From NCBI RefSeq assembly GCF_000760935.2, contig NZ_CP049744.1, positions 186,001-250,000 of the forward strand: a stretch of DNA of 64,000 bases, written 5' to 3'. The DNA comes from Rhodococcoides fascians A25f. Lineage in GTDB: Bacteria > Actinomycetota > Actinomycetes > Mycobacteriales > Mycobacteriaceae. Shown in pieces: positions 10,146 to 20,700 of this stretch (its first letter is position 1; each line of letters starts with the position of its first letter). Position numbers and translations under genes: made by a program. The notes below the pieces were generated by a model that saw only the letters and a program-made list of their open reading frames with translations, made no database searches and had not been told where the DNA came from.

Positions 10146-11588
10146 GTCACCCCGCGCGCTGACGTACACGAGTGCCGAGACAGCCAGCAGAGCAACCGTG
10201 GCACCGATCGCCAGCCACCCGGTCCCGCTCATCTCGCCCGACGCGATGATGCGGGCACCGGCGGCGGTGTAGCTCATCGGCATGAATGCGGCGAGGTCGC
10301 CCCAGATCGGTGCCGTCGATGCGTACGCAAAGCCGCAGACGACGACCTGCACCGCGAGGGCGACAACGTTGACGATCTGACCCACCACAGCACCGAGTAC
10401 GCGTTGAATTGCGCCCGCTGCGGCGAGATATGCCGCGGCGGAGACGATCAGGAACACGCCCGCTCCGATCACCGGTCCGATGGCGGCGTCGGTGGCGAAG
10501 GCGAACGCGAATGCGGCGCTGACGCCCACCGCGGCGACGGCCGCTCCGACGGCGAGCCAGCGCGGCTTGGTATCCCTGCCCAGGACCCGCACGAGGCTGA
10601 CGCAGCCGAGAGCTCCGAGGGCAACCAGGGCGGCGATCAGGTACGGGGTGGCACCGGTGCCGGTGCTCGTCGACGTGGCGGCGACGTTCTGATCGGAGGT
10701 GGCGTCCTCGGTGGCGGCTGCGGCTCCCTGCGGAAGTGCCGCGGAGGCGTCACGCACGTTGGTGGCGATGCCGTTGACGATTCCCTCGACCGGCTTGACC
10801 GACGTCACGAGCTGATCGGTGCCGGCCTTGAGCTGCTGGCCGCCGTCGTCGAGTTGGCCGAGTCCGTCACGCAACTGCACGGTCGCGTCGCCGAGCTGCG
10901 CGGTGGCACCGAGGAACTGACTGTTCGGGTCGTTCAGTTCGGTCGAGAGCTGCTGAGCGCCACCCTTGAGGGTCTGCAGCTGCGCGAGCGTATCGGGACC
11001 GAAGGCCTGTGTGTTCAGGGTGTCGATGACGCCCCGGATTTCCCCGGATATGGCGTCGGATCCCGGGTGTGGAAAGCGATCGACCTGGTCCGCGGTGGCG
11101 GCGAGCTTTGCGGTGAAGTCGGCCTGCAGAGCTCCGAATCCGGTGAGCTGGTCGACCACCTGGTCGACGCCACCGCTGATCTGCGATGCGCCGTCACCGA
11201 GCTGGCCGATGCCGTCGCGGTACTGCCCGAACCCGTCGGCGAGCTGGATGGTTCCGTCGTGAGCCTGGGTGATGCCGTCGGCGAGCTGCCCGACGCCGTC
11301 GTTGAGCTGCGTTCCGCCGGCAGTCAGCTGACCGATACCACTGGAGAGAAAGGTGATGGGAAGGGACGCGCTGTTCAGACTGGTCCGCGCCGCAGCCAGG
11401 GGATCTGCCGACGCCTGCTCGGATGCCGGTGCCTGCTCGGTCTCGGCCGCGACCGTGGTCGTGTCGGGAGCGGACTCGCCGCCGAGGTCGTAGCCGGTGC
11501 CGAGTGCGAAAGCACCGACTGCCACCAGTGGAAACGCCAGTGCGGTGAGAGCAACGGCAGGACGTCGGAAGATACGCAGTTCACCCAT
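10080..11588 (-). CDS. YhgE/Pip-like membrane protein with heptad repeats
   Basis: 502 residues. One membrane helix lies near residues 12-30, followed by a long extracytoplasmic region (about 35-310) rich in the heptad QLxDGxx (GVGQLADGITQ, GTIQLADGFGQ, GIGQLGDGASQ), typical of the central domain of YhgE/Pip and related ABC-2-like proteins. The C-terminal third has about six hydrophobic segments starting TPYLIAALVALGALG. The overall plan matches YhgE/phage-infection-protein homologues often found near MmpL or exporter genes; function is not established. It ends within the convergent ABM gene. Confidence 0.72.
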   Translation of the reverse strand: MGELRIFRRPAVALTALAFPLVAVGAFALGTGYDLGGESAPDTTTVAAETEQAPASEQASADPLAAARTSLNSASLPITFLSSGIGQLTAGGTQLNDGVGQLADGITQAHDGTIQLADGFGQYRDGIGQLGDGASQISGGVDQVVDQLTGFGALQADFTAKLAATADQVDRFPHPGSDAISGEIRGVIDTLNTQAFGPDTLAQLQTLKGGAQQLSTELNDPNSQFLGATAQLGDATVQLRDGLGQLDDGGQQLKAGTDQLVTSVKPVEGIVNGIATNVRDASAALPQGAAAATEDATSDQNVAATSTSTGTGATPYLIAALVALGALGCVSLVRVLGRDTKPRWLAVGAAVAAVGVSAAFAFAFATDAAIGPVIGAGVFLIVSAAAYLAAAGAIQRVLGAVVGQIVNVVALAVQVVVCGFAYASTAPIWGDLAAFMPMSYTAAGARIIASGEMSGTGWLAIGATVALLAVSALVYVSARGDSADGPERVDSGRGREMGTELA

Positions 11589-11675
11589 GATGAGTTCGAG
11601 GCTAACTGCCGCTGACGGCGTTCCGAACCGACGAGCAATCGCAAACGCCGTGTTCGATGGTGCTGACCTGGGATT

Positions 11676-12290
11676 TTAAGAGGTCTCTGTGGATTGCCGA
11701 TTGCGAGGTAGCAGGTCCCATACGTGCTCGGTTTCGTTCACCGAGGACACCGATCGCGCACCGCTCCGCGAGAACAGAATGCGCGTCACCGAGCAGTAGT
11801 CGATCGGAAAACCCAGGACCTTCGGGGTGTGCAGGATGTCCTGCAGCAGGATGTTGATGACGCCGCCGTGGGCGAAGAGTGCGACGGTGTCGTTGTGCTT
11901 GCTCGCCGACACGATGTCGGCCACCCCGGCCAGCACGCGCTGACGAAACGCGTGCTCGTCGACCTGTTCGGGGAGATGCCCGGCCTTGATGCGATCGAAG
12001 GCCTCGCGGAACTCGGTCTTGGCCGTTTCGATCGGGACGTAGCCGCCGAAATCGCGATCGTATTCGGCCAAGCGCTCGTCGGGTTCGACGGTCAGACCGA
12101 GCCGATCGGCCAACGGCTGTGCCGTCTGAACGGCGCGGAGCTGGGAACTCGCGACGACTCGAGAAATCGGGAACCGGGCCACCGCATCCGGCACACGCCG
12201 GGATTGTTCGACGCCGAGCTCGGCGAGAGCAGGATCGGCCGAGGTCTCCGAACGCTGCGGCAGCGCATGCCGCACCAGAACCAGTTGCAT
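11676..12290 (-). CDS. Histidine phosphatase superfamily protein (phosphoglycerate-mutase-like)
   Basis: 204 residues of the branch-1 histidine phosphatase fold. The phosphohistidine motif is VRHALP at residues 7-12, so the catalytic histidine is followed by Ala rather than the usual Gly. A conserved arginine follows in SSQLRAVQTAQPLA, the acid in EYDRDFGG and the second histidine in FAHGGVINI near residue 142. It probably hydrolyses a phosphate ester; the substrate is unknown. It is only 4 bases downstream of the LysR-type gene and is likely co-transcribed with it. Confidence 0.85.
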   Translation of the reverse strand: MQLVLVRHALPQRSETSADPALAELGVEQSRRVPDAVARFPISRVVASSQLRAVQTAQPLADRLGLTVEPDERLAEYDRDFGGYVPIETAKTEFREAFDRIKAGHLPEQVDEHAFRQRVLAGVADIVSASKHNDTVALFAHGGVINILLQDILHTPKVLGFPIDYCSVTRILFSRSGARSVSSVNETEHVWDLLPRNRQSTETS

Positions 12291-12294
12291 CGAC

Positions 12295-13206
12295 TCACCT
12301 AATCACGAGTGTTCGACCGCTGCGTTGCACCATCGACCGAAAACTGGCCACCTGGCGCGGAAGGTCGGCTCGGGGATTCCACACCATGCCGATGCGCCTG
12401 CGTGCCGCGGGTTGGGTGAGGCCGATGTCGACGGTCCCGCCCTCACCGCCGTGCGCACGGATTCGCGGCAGGATGGCTATCCCGAGACCGGCACCGACCA
12501 GTCCGCGCACGGTGTGGGTGTCCTGGCCCTCGAATGCAATGCGCGGGCTGAAGCCGGCGTCGGCCCACAACTCGTCGCAGATCGATCGCATTCCGAAACC
12601 ATGGCCCATGGCGATGTAGTTCTCGTCTGCAGTGTCGGCGAGATCGACGGTTCTTCTCGACGCGAAGCGATGATCGGAGGGCACGACGAGCATCAGCCGC
12701 TCGTCGTAGAGCTGGAACGAATTGGCGTCGGTGTGCTCGGCGCTGAGAGATACGAACGCCAGGTCCGACGCCCCATCGGCGAGCCGCTCGAGGCAGCGTG
12801 CGCGGGCGCCCTGGTCCAGATCGAACGTGACGGCCGGGTGGTCGACGCGGAACTGACGGATCAGCGCGGGTACGACGTCCTCGCCCAGAGTGTTCTGGAA
12901 CGCCACGGCGATGCGGCCCCTGGCTCGGGCGTCGTGCTCGGTCATGGCGTCGATGCCGGCGTCGAGGTCGCTTAACGCTCGCTGCAGGTACGGGATCAAC
13001 ACGCGTCCGACGCTGGTGAGCACGATGCCGCGGCCGCGTCGTTCCACGATGTCGACGCCGAGGATCGCCGACGCGCGAGCGACCTGACGGCTGACGGTGG
13101 GTTGTGGAACGCCGAGAACGTGAGCGGCGTCGGTGATGTGTTCGGTGTCGGCTACCGCGACGAGCGTCGGCAATAGGGGCAACAGCCCGATCGTTTCGCG
13201 CCGCAT
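12295..13206 (-). CDS. LysR-family transcriptional regulator
   Basis: 303 residues. The N-terminal winged helix-turn-helix is at about residues 15-55 (TDAAHVLGVPQPTVSRQVARASAILG, key residues PTVSRQ), and the substrate-binding domain with a YDERLMLVVPSDH strand follows. ATG 13206 gives the standard LysR start; an upstream in-frame ATG would run into the divergent gene's leader. It is divergent from an MFS transporter 82 bases away, the usual arrangement for a LysR protein controlling its neighbour and itself. Confidence 0.9.
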   Translation of the reverse strand: MRRETIGLLPLLPTLVAVADTEHITDAAHVLGVPQPTVSRQVARASAILGVDIVERRGRGIVLTSVGRVLIPYLQRALSDLDAGIDAMTEHDARARGRIAVAFQNTLGEDVVPALIRQFRVDHPAVTFDLDQGARARCLERLADGASDLAFVSLSAEHTDANSFQLYDERLMLVVPSDHRFASRRTVDLADTADENYIAMGHGFGMRSICDELWADAGFSPRIAFEGQDTHTVRGLVGAGLGIAILPRIRAHGGEGGTVDIGLTQPAARRRIGMVWNPRADLPRQVASFRSMVQRSGRTLVIR

Positions 13207-13232
13207 GGTCGAATCATAGCTCTGCCGTATCG

Positions 13233-13257
13233 ATTGGACACGTCTCATGCATTGGAC
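13233..13257. promoter_or_regulatory. Direct repeat ATTGGAC in the LysR/MFS divergent region
   Basis: ATTGGAC occurs at 13233-13239 and again at 13251-13257, 18 bases apart, in the 82-bp region between the divergent regulator and transporter. It could be a binding site; LysR sites are more often T-N11-A inverted repeats, so this is tentative. Confidence 0.35.
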
Positions 13258-13288
13258 GAATGTAGTGAGCGCTTCTAACGTGATCGGT

Positions 13289-14518
13289 ATGACTACGACG
13301 CGTACCGACGTCCTCGAGTGGGAGGGACACCCCAGGGGATCGCGCGAGTACCGACGGTTGGTGCTGGCATTGCTGTTCGCCGGAGTTGCGACCTTCGCTC
13401 AGCTGTATTCGGTGCAGGGAATTCTGCCGCTGATTGCCGCAAACCTCGACATCACGCCGTCGCAGTCGTCGCTGGCCGTCGGTCTCGCGACGGTCGGGGT
13501 GGCAGTGTCGGTGATTCCCTGGTCCGTGGCGGCCGATCGCGTCGGCCGAGTGCGGGCGATGACGGCCTCGATCCTCGTCGCGACGACGCTGGGTCTGCTG
13601 GTTCCCCTGTCGCCCTCGCTCGAGGTGTTGCTGGTCGTTCGATTCTTCGAAGGTGCTGCACTGGGCGGACTTCCGGCGATTGCGATCGCCTACCTCAGTG
13701 AGGAAGTGCACCGCAGTCACACCGCACTCGCCGCCGCCACCTATGTTTCGGGGACGACGCTGGGCGGATTGCTGGGCCGCATCGTCGCCGGACCCGTTGC
13801 GGAATACACCAACTGGCGCATCGGCACGTTGACCGTCTCGTTGATTGCCGCGCTGGCCGCCGCGCTCTTCGTGTGGCTGGCCCCGAAACCGCGAACCACA
13901 CTGGCACACAGCGAAATCCGCGACCTGCCGAGTCGGCTGTGGGTGAACCTACGCGAACCGGGAATGCTGGCGCTGTACGGCCAGGGCTTCCTGCTGATGG
14001 GCGGGTTCGTCGCGATCTACAATTTCCTCGGATTCCGGCTCGAGGCCGTGCCTTTCGGGCTACCGCAATCGCTGATCAGCCTGATCTTCGTGGCTTATCT
14101 GAGCGGTACCGTCTCGTCCCGAGTGGGCGGGAAGCTGGCGACGAAGCACGGACGATCAGCAGTTCTCGCCGGAGCCACCGCCACGATGATCGTCGGAGTG
14201 GCGTTGACGATGGCGTCGAACCTCGCCGTGATCCTGATCGGCCTGGTGATCCTGACCATGGGCTTCTTCGCCGCCCACGCCATCGCGTCGGGATGGACCG
14301 GGCAACGCGCAGTGCACGGCCGCGCTCAGGCGACCTCGTTGTACAACCTCTTCTACTACGGCGGATCGTCCATCGTCGGCTGGCTCGGCGGCGTGGTCTT
14401 CCAATCCCTGGGATGGAACGCGTTGGCGCTGTTCGTCATTGCGTTGGCCGTCGTCGCAGGAATCTGGGCTGCGTGCCTGGGCGGTCGGCTGGCGCGGCCA
14501 GTCTCAGTAGGTCGATGA
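13289..14518 (+). CDS. MFS transporter, YnfM-like
   Basis: 409 residues with twelve predicted membrane segments. The segment LYSVQGILPLIAANLDITPSQSSLAVGLAT near residues 42-70 (conserved around QGILP) and the loop DRVGRVRAM match the YnfM/arabinose-efflux-like MFS subfamily. It is probably a proton-driven exporter of a small metabolite or drug. ATG 13289 fits the family; an upstream ATG in frame at 13247 would overlap the presumed operator. It is divergent from the LysR gene and overlaps the convergent DUF4190 gene by 15 bases. Confidence 0.87.
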   Translation: MTTTRTDVLEWEGHPRGSREYRRLVLALLFAGVATFAQLYSVQGILPLIAANLDITPSQSSLAVGLATVGVAVSVIPWSVAADRVGRVRAMTASILVATTLGLLVPLSPSLEVLLVVRFFEGAALGGLPAIAIAYLSEEVHRSHTALAAATYVSGTTLGGLLGRIVAGPVAEYTNWRIGTLTVSLIAALAAALFVWLAPKPRTTLAHSEIRDLPSRLWVNLREPGMLALYGQGFLLMGGFVAIYNFLGFRLEAVPFGLPQSLISLIFVAYLSGTVSSRVGGKLATKHGRSAVLAGATATMIVGVALTMASNLAVILIGLVILTMGFFAAHAIASGWTGQRAVHGRAQATSLYNLFYYGGSSIVGWLGGVVFQSLGWNALALFVIALAVVAGIWAACLGGRLARPVSVGR

Positions 14519-14980
14519 GGTCGACGCCGCCACCGCGAACAGAATGATGGCCCCCACCACGATGACGAACAGCGCGATCGATACGTACCCGACCACCAGG
14601 CCCGCCGTAGCGAACCCGGATCCGCCCTCGCCGGTGCGCTTGATCTGACCACGCGACAGGTGGCCGCAGACCACGGCGCACACCGACGCGATCAGTGGCA
14701 GAAACGTCAGACCCAGAATCGCCAACACGAGGGAGACGATCGCCAGCGTGTTGGTGGGTGCGGGCGTCTGATATCCCCCACCGGCATACGGTGCATTCCC
14801 GTACTGCGGGTTGGGGTACTGGGGATTTTGATATTGGGTGTTGGGGTACTGAGGGTTCTGGAACTCGGGGTTTTGGTACTGGGGGTTCTGGTACGGCGGG
14901 TACTGCTGCTGGCCCGGGTAGGGCTGATCCTTGTCGGATGCGTCGAACGGATCGCTGCCCTCGCCCTGCGGATTCACCAT
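14504..14980 (-). CDS. DUF4190 membrane protein with NPQY repeats
   Basis: 158 residues. Residues 20-65 are a low-complexity cytoplasmic tail of tandem NPQY/QNPEF units (YQNPQYQNPEFQNPQYPN), followed by two membrane helices (LAIVSLVLAILGLTFLPLI and FATAGLVVGYVSIALFVIVV) flanking the loop GHLSRGQIKRTGEGGSG, a DUF4190 hallmark. The start at ATG 14980 precedes the acidic MVNPQGEGSDPF; the frame stays open upstream but reads as arginine-rich noise. Function is unknown; actinobacterial relatives are common envelope-associated proteins. Confidence 0.82.
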   Translation of the reverse strand: MVNPQGEGSDPFDASDKDQPYPGQQQYPPYQNPQYQNPEFQNPQYPNTQYQNPQYPNPQYGNAPYAGGGYQTPAPTNTLAIVSLVLAILGLTFLPLIASVCAVVCGHLSRGQIKRTGEGGSGFATAGLVVGYVSIALFVIVVGAIILFAVAASTSSTY

Positions 14981-15030
14981 TGCGGGAGTTTGACACTTCG
15001 ACACCGCCGCCGCAAGAGCGCACGCAGTGG

Positions 15031-15432
15031 CTACGTCCCGAGCTTGCCCCAGCCCACATACGCGTCGACGGTCACGTATCCGGTCACCCGAGGCTGATCC
15101 CGAACCGGATACGGATTCCCGGTGTAATGCGTCGAAATGCGATCGATATCCACCAGATCCGGGTCGTCCTGCAACTCGATCGAGCCGTGCACCGTCACAT
15201 GCGTGTACCAACTGGCCTCGTCCAACACCGAAATGGAGACCTTCGGATTGGCCCTGATGTGCTCGAGACGCTTCCGAGACGCGTCGAAATTGAGCACAAT
15301 CTTCCCGTCCTCCCACAAATACCAAGTGGGTGCGGTGATCGGCGTTCCATCGGCACGAACCACAGCCATGACCGCGGGATTCGGCTTCTTCAACAATTCC
15401 ACAGCATCATCGGGCAACGGGGGCTTCGGCAT
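15031..15432 (-). CDS. PPOX-class F420-dependent flavoprotein
   Basis: 133 residues of the split beta-barrel FMN/F420-binding fold. Typical elements are AVMAVVRADGTPITAPTWYLWEDGKIVLN with the substrate-facing W and the SRKRLEHIRANPKVSISVLD dimer region. Relatives (TIGR03618-like) use F420H2 to reduce unsaturated substrates; the specific substrate is not known. It sits alone, 50 bases upstream of the DUF4190 gene on the same strand, and is preceded by palindromic repeat copy 1. Confidence 0.87.
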   Translation of the reverse strand: MPKPPLPDDAVELLKKPNPAVMAVVRADGTPITAPTWYLWEDGKIVLNFDASRKRLEHIRANPKVSISVLDEASWYTHVTVHGSIELQDDPDLVDIDRISTHYTGNPYPVRDQPRVTGYVTVDAYVGWGKLGT

Positions 15433-15496
15433 ACATCAACCTTACGACTCGACCACCGCTCCGGTCCTGCTTCCGCCCACACCGCCCCCCGAAGTC

Positions 15497-15548
15497 CACT
15501 CGATGTGCCATTGACTGCCAAAAAGGCCACTGAATGTCACATCGAGCG
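15497..15548 (+). repeat. 52-bp palindromic element, copy 1
   Basis: Inverted ends CACTCGATGTGCCA and TGTCACATCGAGCG with core AAAAAGGCCACT; left flank AGTC. It lies between the FabH-like gene's stop and the PPOX gene's start. Same family as 21109, 22913, 30180, 35598, 37180 and 37795. Confidence 0.92.
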
Positions 15549-15596
15549 ACTGGGGGATCCGGGCGCGGTGGGAATCGAGTCGAGTCCAGGTGTCGA

Positions 15597-16601
15597 CTAC
15601 AGGTTGGGGAGTTTGACTACCTGTCCTGCGTAGGAGAGTCCGGCACCGAAGGCGAGGAGGAGTGCGGTATCTCCTGCTTTTGCTTTGCCGGTGCGCAACA
15701 GTTCTTCCATGGCCAGGGGAATCGAGGCTGCCGATGTGTTGCCGGTTTCCGCGATGTCGTTGGCGACCGGGGTGCCGTCGGCGAGGTTCAGGCTCTTGGC
15801 CAGCAGTTCGGTGATGCGGCTGTTGGCCTGGTGGGGGATGAAGGCGTGCAGTTCGTCGGTTTTGATGCCGGCGACGTCGAGGACACGCTGCGCAGCTTTG
15901 CCCATTTCGAATGCGGCCCAGCGGAAGACGGAGATGCCGTTCATCCGGATCCAGGGTCGCTCGAGGCCTTCCTCGGTGATGTAGTCGTACCAGTCGGTTG
16001 TCTGGACGATGGCGTCGGATTGCGAGCCGTCCGAGCCCCAGACGGCGGGCCCGATCTCGGTTTCGTCGCTCTGTCCGACCACCACGGCACCGGCGCCATC
16101 GGCGAAGATGAATCGTGTGGTGCGGTCGTAGGGGTCGGTAGTGACGCTGAGCTGTTCTGCGCCGATGACCAGGACGTACTTGGACGTTCCGGCCTTGACC
16201 AGGTCCGATGCGACGGCGAGGGAGTAGCAGAAGCCTGCGCAGCCGGCGCAGATGTCGAATGCGGCCGGCCCCTTGGTGCCGAGGCCGTGTGCCACCTTTG
16301 CGGCGGCCTGAGGGGTCAGCTCGAGATGAGTCGACGTGGCGACGATGACGGTGTCGACTTGGTCGGCCGTGATTCCGCTGGCTTCGAGCGCCTTACGGCC
16401 TGCCGCGATGGACATCTCCACGACGTTTTCCTTGGGATCGGCGAAGCGCCGGTTCTTGATTCCCGATCGCGTCTGGATCCACTCGTCGCTCGAGTCGATG
16501 AATTCGCAGATCTCGTCGTTGGTCACGACTCGCTCGGGGCGGTGAACGCCGAGTCCGAGTAGTTTCGACTGTCGTCCCTGCGTTGTGCTGATCGCACCCA
16601 T
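15597..16601 (-). CDS. 3-oxoacyl-ACP synthase III (FabH/KAS III-like)
   Basis: 334 residues of the thiolase fold. The catalytic triad is visible: Cys in DICAGCAGFCYSL near residue 120, His in FIPHQANSR near residue 258, and Asn in AETGNTSAASIP near residue 289. KAS III enzymes condense an acyl-CoA starter with malonyl-ACP; this could start fatty acid synthesis or serve a specialised acyl chain. It is not beside other fab genes. A short hairpin CCGAGC-TTCG-GCTCGG (16634-16649) and a palindrome CACGT-T-ACGTG (16675-16685) lie upstream of its start. Confidence 0.9.
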   Translation of the reverse strand: MGAISTTQGRQSKLLGLGVHRPERVVTNDEICEFIDSSDEWIQTRSGIKNRRFADPKENVVEMSIAAGRKALEASGITADQVDTVIVATSTHLELTPQAAAKVAHGLGTKGPAAFDICAGCAGFCYSLAVASDLVKAGTSKYVLVIGAEQLSVTTDPYDRTTRFIFADGAGAVVVGQSDETEIGPAVWGSDGSQSDAIVQTTDWYDYITEEGLERPWIRMNGISVFRWAAFEMGKAAQRVLDVAGIKTDELHAFIPHQANSRITELLAKSLNLADGTPVANDIAETGNTSAASIPLAMEELLRTGKAKAGDTALLLAFGAGLSYAGQVVKLPNL

Positions 16602-16674
16602 CTTGAATTTCCTCTCGTGCTACCGCGCCATCGCCGAGCTTCGGCTCGGGTCTTGGGCTGCGGGCTCGGTGACA

Positions 16675-16685
16675 CACGTTACGTG
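16675..16685. promoter_or_regulatory. Small palindrome CACGT-T-ACGTG upstream of the KAS III-like gene
   Basis: Perfect 5+1+5 palindrome about 75 bases upstream of the KAS III-like ATG, in the 100-bp space after the hydrolase gene. It resembles a repressor half-site pair, but no cognate regulator is evident. Confidence 0.3.
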
Positions 16686-16701
16686 CGTCGCCGCGAGGAG
16701 T

Positions 16702-17598
16702 TCACACCAGTTCGGCGATGAGGGCCGCGACCTCGGCAGGCTTGTCGATCATGGCGTGGTGATGGGCGGGCATGACGACGGTGAAATCCGCTTGCAGGTA
16801 GGCGGCGAGTTTGCGCTGCGTTCGTATCCATCTCTTGCCCCACGGCGACGGCCTGCCGGTGTGTGCGGCCGCCACGATAACGGGGACGTCGAGTCGGAAC
16901 TGCTTACGAATGCGATTCAGTTCGACAGCGAGATCCGGATACACGACGTCCTCGGTCAGCGCGGCGGCGAGATAGGTGGGCCGGCGGTAGATGTCGTCCA
17001 CCCAGTCGAACGTTTCCTGCGGTATGCCGTCGGGCGGCGTTGCTTGATTGAGGACGCGTCGAACACGGGGGCCGACCAGTTTCTGCAGGCCGGTTCCACT
17101 GAGCACCGCTGCGATCCTGCGTGCGGCCTCGATGCGCACGGCCGCCGGGATGATGCGTCGCGGGTCGGATTCGGCGCTGGAGTCGAGAAGCAGAACCCCG
17201 CAGATGCGAGACGGGTACATCCGGGCGACAGCCTCGGCATAGAAGCCTGCGATCGAATGGCCGGCAACCACCGCCGGTTCGGTGACGCCGAGCGCGTCGA
17301 GAACTCCGAGAATGCGTTCGGCTTCGCCCCGCACGGTGGGGGTGACACCGGCGGGAAGCGGATCACTGAGTCCGAAGCCGGGACGGTCGATGACCACGAC
17401 GTGGTGCTTGTGGCCCAGAATGTCGACGGTGTCCTGCCAGTCGAACCAGTTGCTGCCGAGTCCGCCGCACAGGACAACCGTGGGGCCGGAGCCGCGCACG
17501 AGTACGTGGAGGCGCTGGCCGTCGACCTCGACGAAGCGTCCCGGCGGATGTTTCACGGGAAACAACGCACTGGGCTCGATTCTGTCTCCACGGTCCAT
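16702..17598 (-). CDS. Alpha/beta-fold hydrolase
   Basis: 298 residues. The fold shows an oxyanion region (VVLCGGLGSNWFDW, residues 41-54), the nucleophile elbow AGHSIAG with Ser near residue 114, an acid candidate in PVIVAAAH-region loops, and a late histidine cluster (MPAHHHAMID near 280). It is an esterase, lipase or C-C hydrolase of unknown substrate. It reads toward the KAS III-like gene with 100 bases between, so the two may or may not be one transcription unit. Confidence 0.85.
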   Translation of the reverse strand: MDRGDRIEPSALFPVKHPPGRFVEVDGQRLHVLVRGSGPTVVLCGGLGSNWFDWQDTVDILGHKHHVVVIDRPGFGLSDPLPAGVTPTVRGEAERILGVLDALGVTEPAVVAGHSIAGFYAEAVARMYPSRICGVLLLDSSAESDPRRIIPAAVRIEAARRIAAVLSGTGLQKLVGPRVRRVLNQATPPDGIPQETFDWVDDIYRRPTYLAAALTEDVVYPDLAVELNRIRKQFRLDVPVIVAAAHTGRPSPWGKRWIRTQRKLAAYLQADFTVVMPAHHHAMIDKPAEVAALIAELV

Positions 17599-17706
17599 GT
17601 TCTCTCCAGGGCGATAGCGGTGACGCGTTTCCGGTTTTCGCCACGGTTTACAACCATATTCCCTGTTTTGCGTCGTTCAGTCCAGTCGGAACTGTGAACT
17701 CAGGCG

Positions 17707-20700
17707 TCACTGACGTGGCTTGGCCAGCGGGAAAGCCAACGTTTCACGGATGCTGCCTCCGGTGATCAACATGACCACCCGGTCGACACCCATTCCGAGA
17801 CCGCCGGTCGGCGGCATTCCGTGTTCGAGCGCCTGCAGAAAATCCTCGTCCAAGCTCATCGCTTCCTCGTCGCCGCCGGCTGCCAACAGTGACTGCTCGG
17901 TGAGGCGCTGCCGTTGATCGACGGGGTCGGTCAGTTCGCTGTACGCGGTACCCAGTTCCACGCCCCACGCGACGAGATCCCACTTCTCTGCCACGCCCGG
18001 AATGCTCCGATGCGGTCTGGTCAACGGTGACATCGACGTCGGAAAGTCCTTGTAGAACGTAGGGAACTCCGTGTAGTCCTCGACGAGATGCTCGTACATT
18101 CCTTGCGCGAGCGCCCCTGCATCCCAGGACTTCTCGTACGGGATGTCGTTTTCGTCGCACAGTCGCTGCAGCTCCTCCAGTGGAGTCTCCGGTTCGACGG
18201 GTACCCCCAGCTTCTCGGCGACGGCACCGTGCAGTGTCTTGACAGGCCACTCGCCGGAGATGTCGATCTCGATCATTTCCCCGTTCGGGCCGTCGGGACG
18301 CAGGATGATCTCGCGACCGTGCGCCGCAACGGCCGCCCGCTGAATCAGCTCGCGGCACAACACCATTGCGCGTTCGTAGTCACTGTGCGCCTCGTAGGCT
18401 TCGAGGATCGTGAACTCGGGATTGTGCTTGAAATCTGCGCCCTCGTTGCGAAACACCCGGCCGATCTCGAACACCTTCTCCATACCGCCCACGCACAGGC
18501 GCTTGAGATACAGCTCCGGGGCGATCCGCAGATACAGATCCAGGTTGTAGGCGTTGATATGAGTGACGAACGGTGCCGCGTTCGCACCGCCGTGCACCTG
18601 CTGCAGGATCGGGGTCTCGACCTCCATGTAGCCGCGCTCTCCCAACGAATCACGTAGGGATTTCACAACATTGGACCGTGCAATGAGTAGGGAGCGAGCA
18701 TCGCGATTGATCGCCAGATCGACGTAGCGTTGCCGCACCCGTGCTTCCGGGTCGGTCAGACCGCGGTACTTGTCGGGCAAGGGATGTAGGCATTTGGCAT
18801 TCATCCGCCACTCGGTGGCCAGCAGCGACAGCTCACCACGCCTGCTGTACCCGATGGTTCCGCTGACCTCGATGAGGTCACCCAGGTCGAAGTCGGTATC
18901 GAATTCTTCGATTCTGTCGCCGACGCGTTCGCGGTCGAACAGCACCTGGATATCGGACGACCAGTCCCGGATGACGGCGAAGGACACGCTGCCGTAGTCG
19001 CGGATACGCAGTATGCGGCCCGCGATCCGGACCGTCGTTCCCTGAGGCGAGGCCGCCGCGTCGCCGACCGTGTGGGTCGGGGGATAAGCGACGGGATATC
19101 CCTCGATACCCTCGTTCCGGAGGCGTTCGAGTTTCGACATGCGAACGCGCACCTGGTCCGGACGTTTTCGGCCGGGCACGGGTTCGTCTGCGAGAGTGTT
19201 CGGTCCGCTGCCGTCGGGATGGATGTCCTCGGCGTCGGCCAGAGCGGCGGGCACCGCGACATGAGACCCGGTGTGCTTCGATGCGCGCCGGAACGTCGGG
19301 AGCGTGAGGAAGCCCTCGGCGATGGCGGACGCGATGCCGACCTTGGGCAACACTCGATTGTCGGCGAAGCACAGGTAGCGCGGCTCCCACTCCGGCAGAT
19401 ACTTCACGTTCGATCGATACAGCGCCTCGAGCTGCCACCACCGAGAGAAGAAGACCAGCATGCTGCGCCAGATCCGCAGCACCGGACCGGCACCGATTCG
19501 GCTGCCCTCCTCGAATGCAGCGCGGAACACCGCGAAGTTCAGCGAAATCTTGCTGACACCGAAATGATCTGCACCGGTGGCCAATTCGGTCACCATCAGC
19601 TCGATCACTCCGTTGGGTGACGCTGGATCGCGGCGCATCAGATCCAACGAGGCGCCGGTTCGTCCCCACGGCACCAGGGAGAGAACACCCACCACCTTCT
19701 CGCCCTGAACCGCCTGCACCAGAAGACAATCGCCGTCGAGCGGATCACCCAACCGGCCCAATGCCATCGAAAATCCGCGCTCGGTCTCGGTATCGCGCCA
19801 CGCATCCGCGCAGGAAATGATCTCTGTCATCTCCTGCGAGGAGATATCGCGATGACGACGCACCGTGACCACGACACCCGCCTTGCGAGCCCGGTTGACC
19901 GCCTGACGCACGGGGCGCATCTCGCGTCCATTGAGGTTGAAATCCTTGGTTTTCAGGATTGCTTCGTCGCCGAGTTCGAGGACGCTGAGCCCGGCGCGCT
20001 TGTAGGCCGTAGCTCCGATCTCGCTGGCCCCCATGACAGCTGGGGTCCAGCCGTACTTCTCGGCCAGGTCGAGCCATTCCGAAATGGCATGCGGCCAGGC
20101 CTCGGGGTTGCCGATCGGGTCACCGCTCGCCAGACACACCCCCACCTCGACGCGATACGTCACCGCCGCCTTGCCGCTGGTGGCGAAGATGACGCCCTTG
20201 TCGCGGCGCGTTGCGAAGTAGCCGAGGGAATCGTCGGCACCCCATTTGTCGAGCAGGCCGCGCAGCGCCGATTCGTCGCGACCGGTGAGCGCGTTGCTGG
20301 AGCGCTGCGATCGGAACAGCGTGACCACGGCCCCCAACAGCGCCAATGCGCCGAACAGTCCCAACGCCGTGTTGACGAAGCCGTTGGGCCTGCCGTCGAA
20401 CTGTTCGTTGTCCACGGTCGCCAACGCCGTGACGCGGTTGAAGGCCCACAGAAATGTCTGGCTTTCCGGCAGCGACCCAGGGAACAACGCCACCAACGCC
20501 CACCCGATGACGGTTCCGATGGTCGCTCCGAGAACGAGCACGCCGAGCGCCCTCCACACCGCACCGCGACGGACACGGGTGTAGAACTCCTTACGCGCAG
20601 AGATCAGCAACCCTGCCGCAACTACATGGACCGCCAGCGCAATCCATGAATTGATGTCCTTGTCCTGCATACCTTCGACGACATTGGTGATCGCCAACAA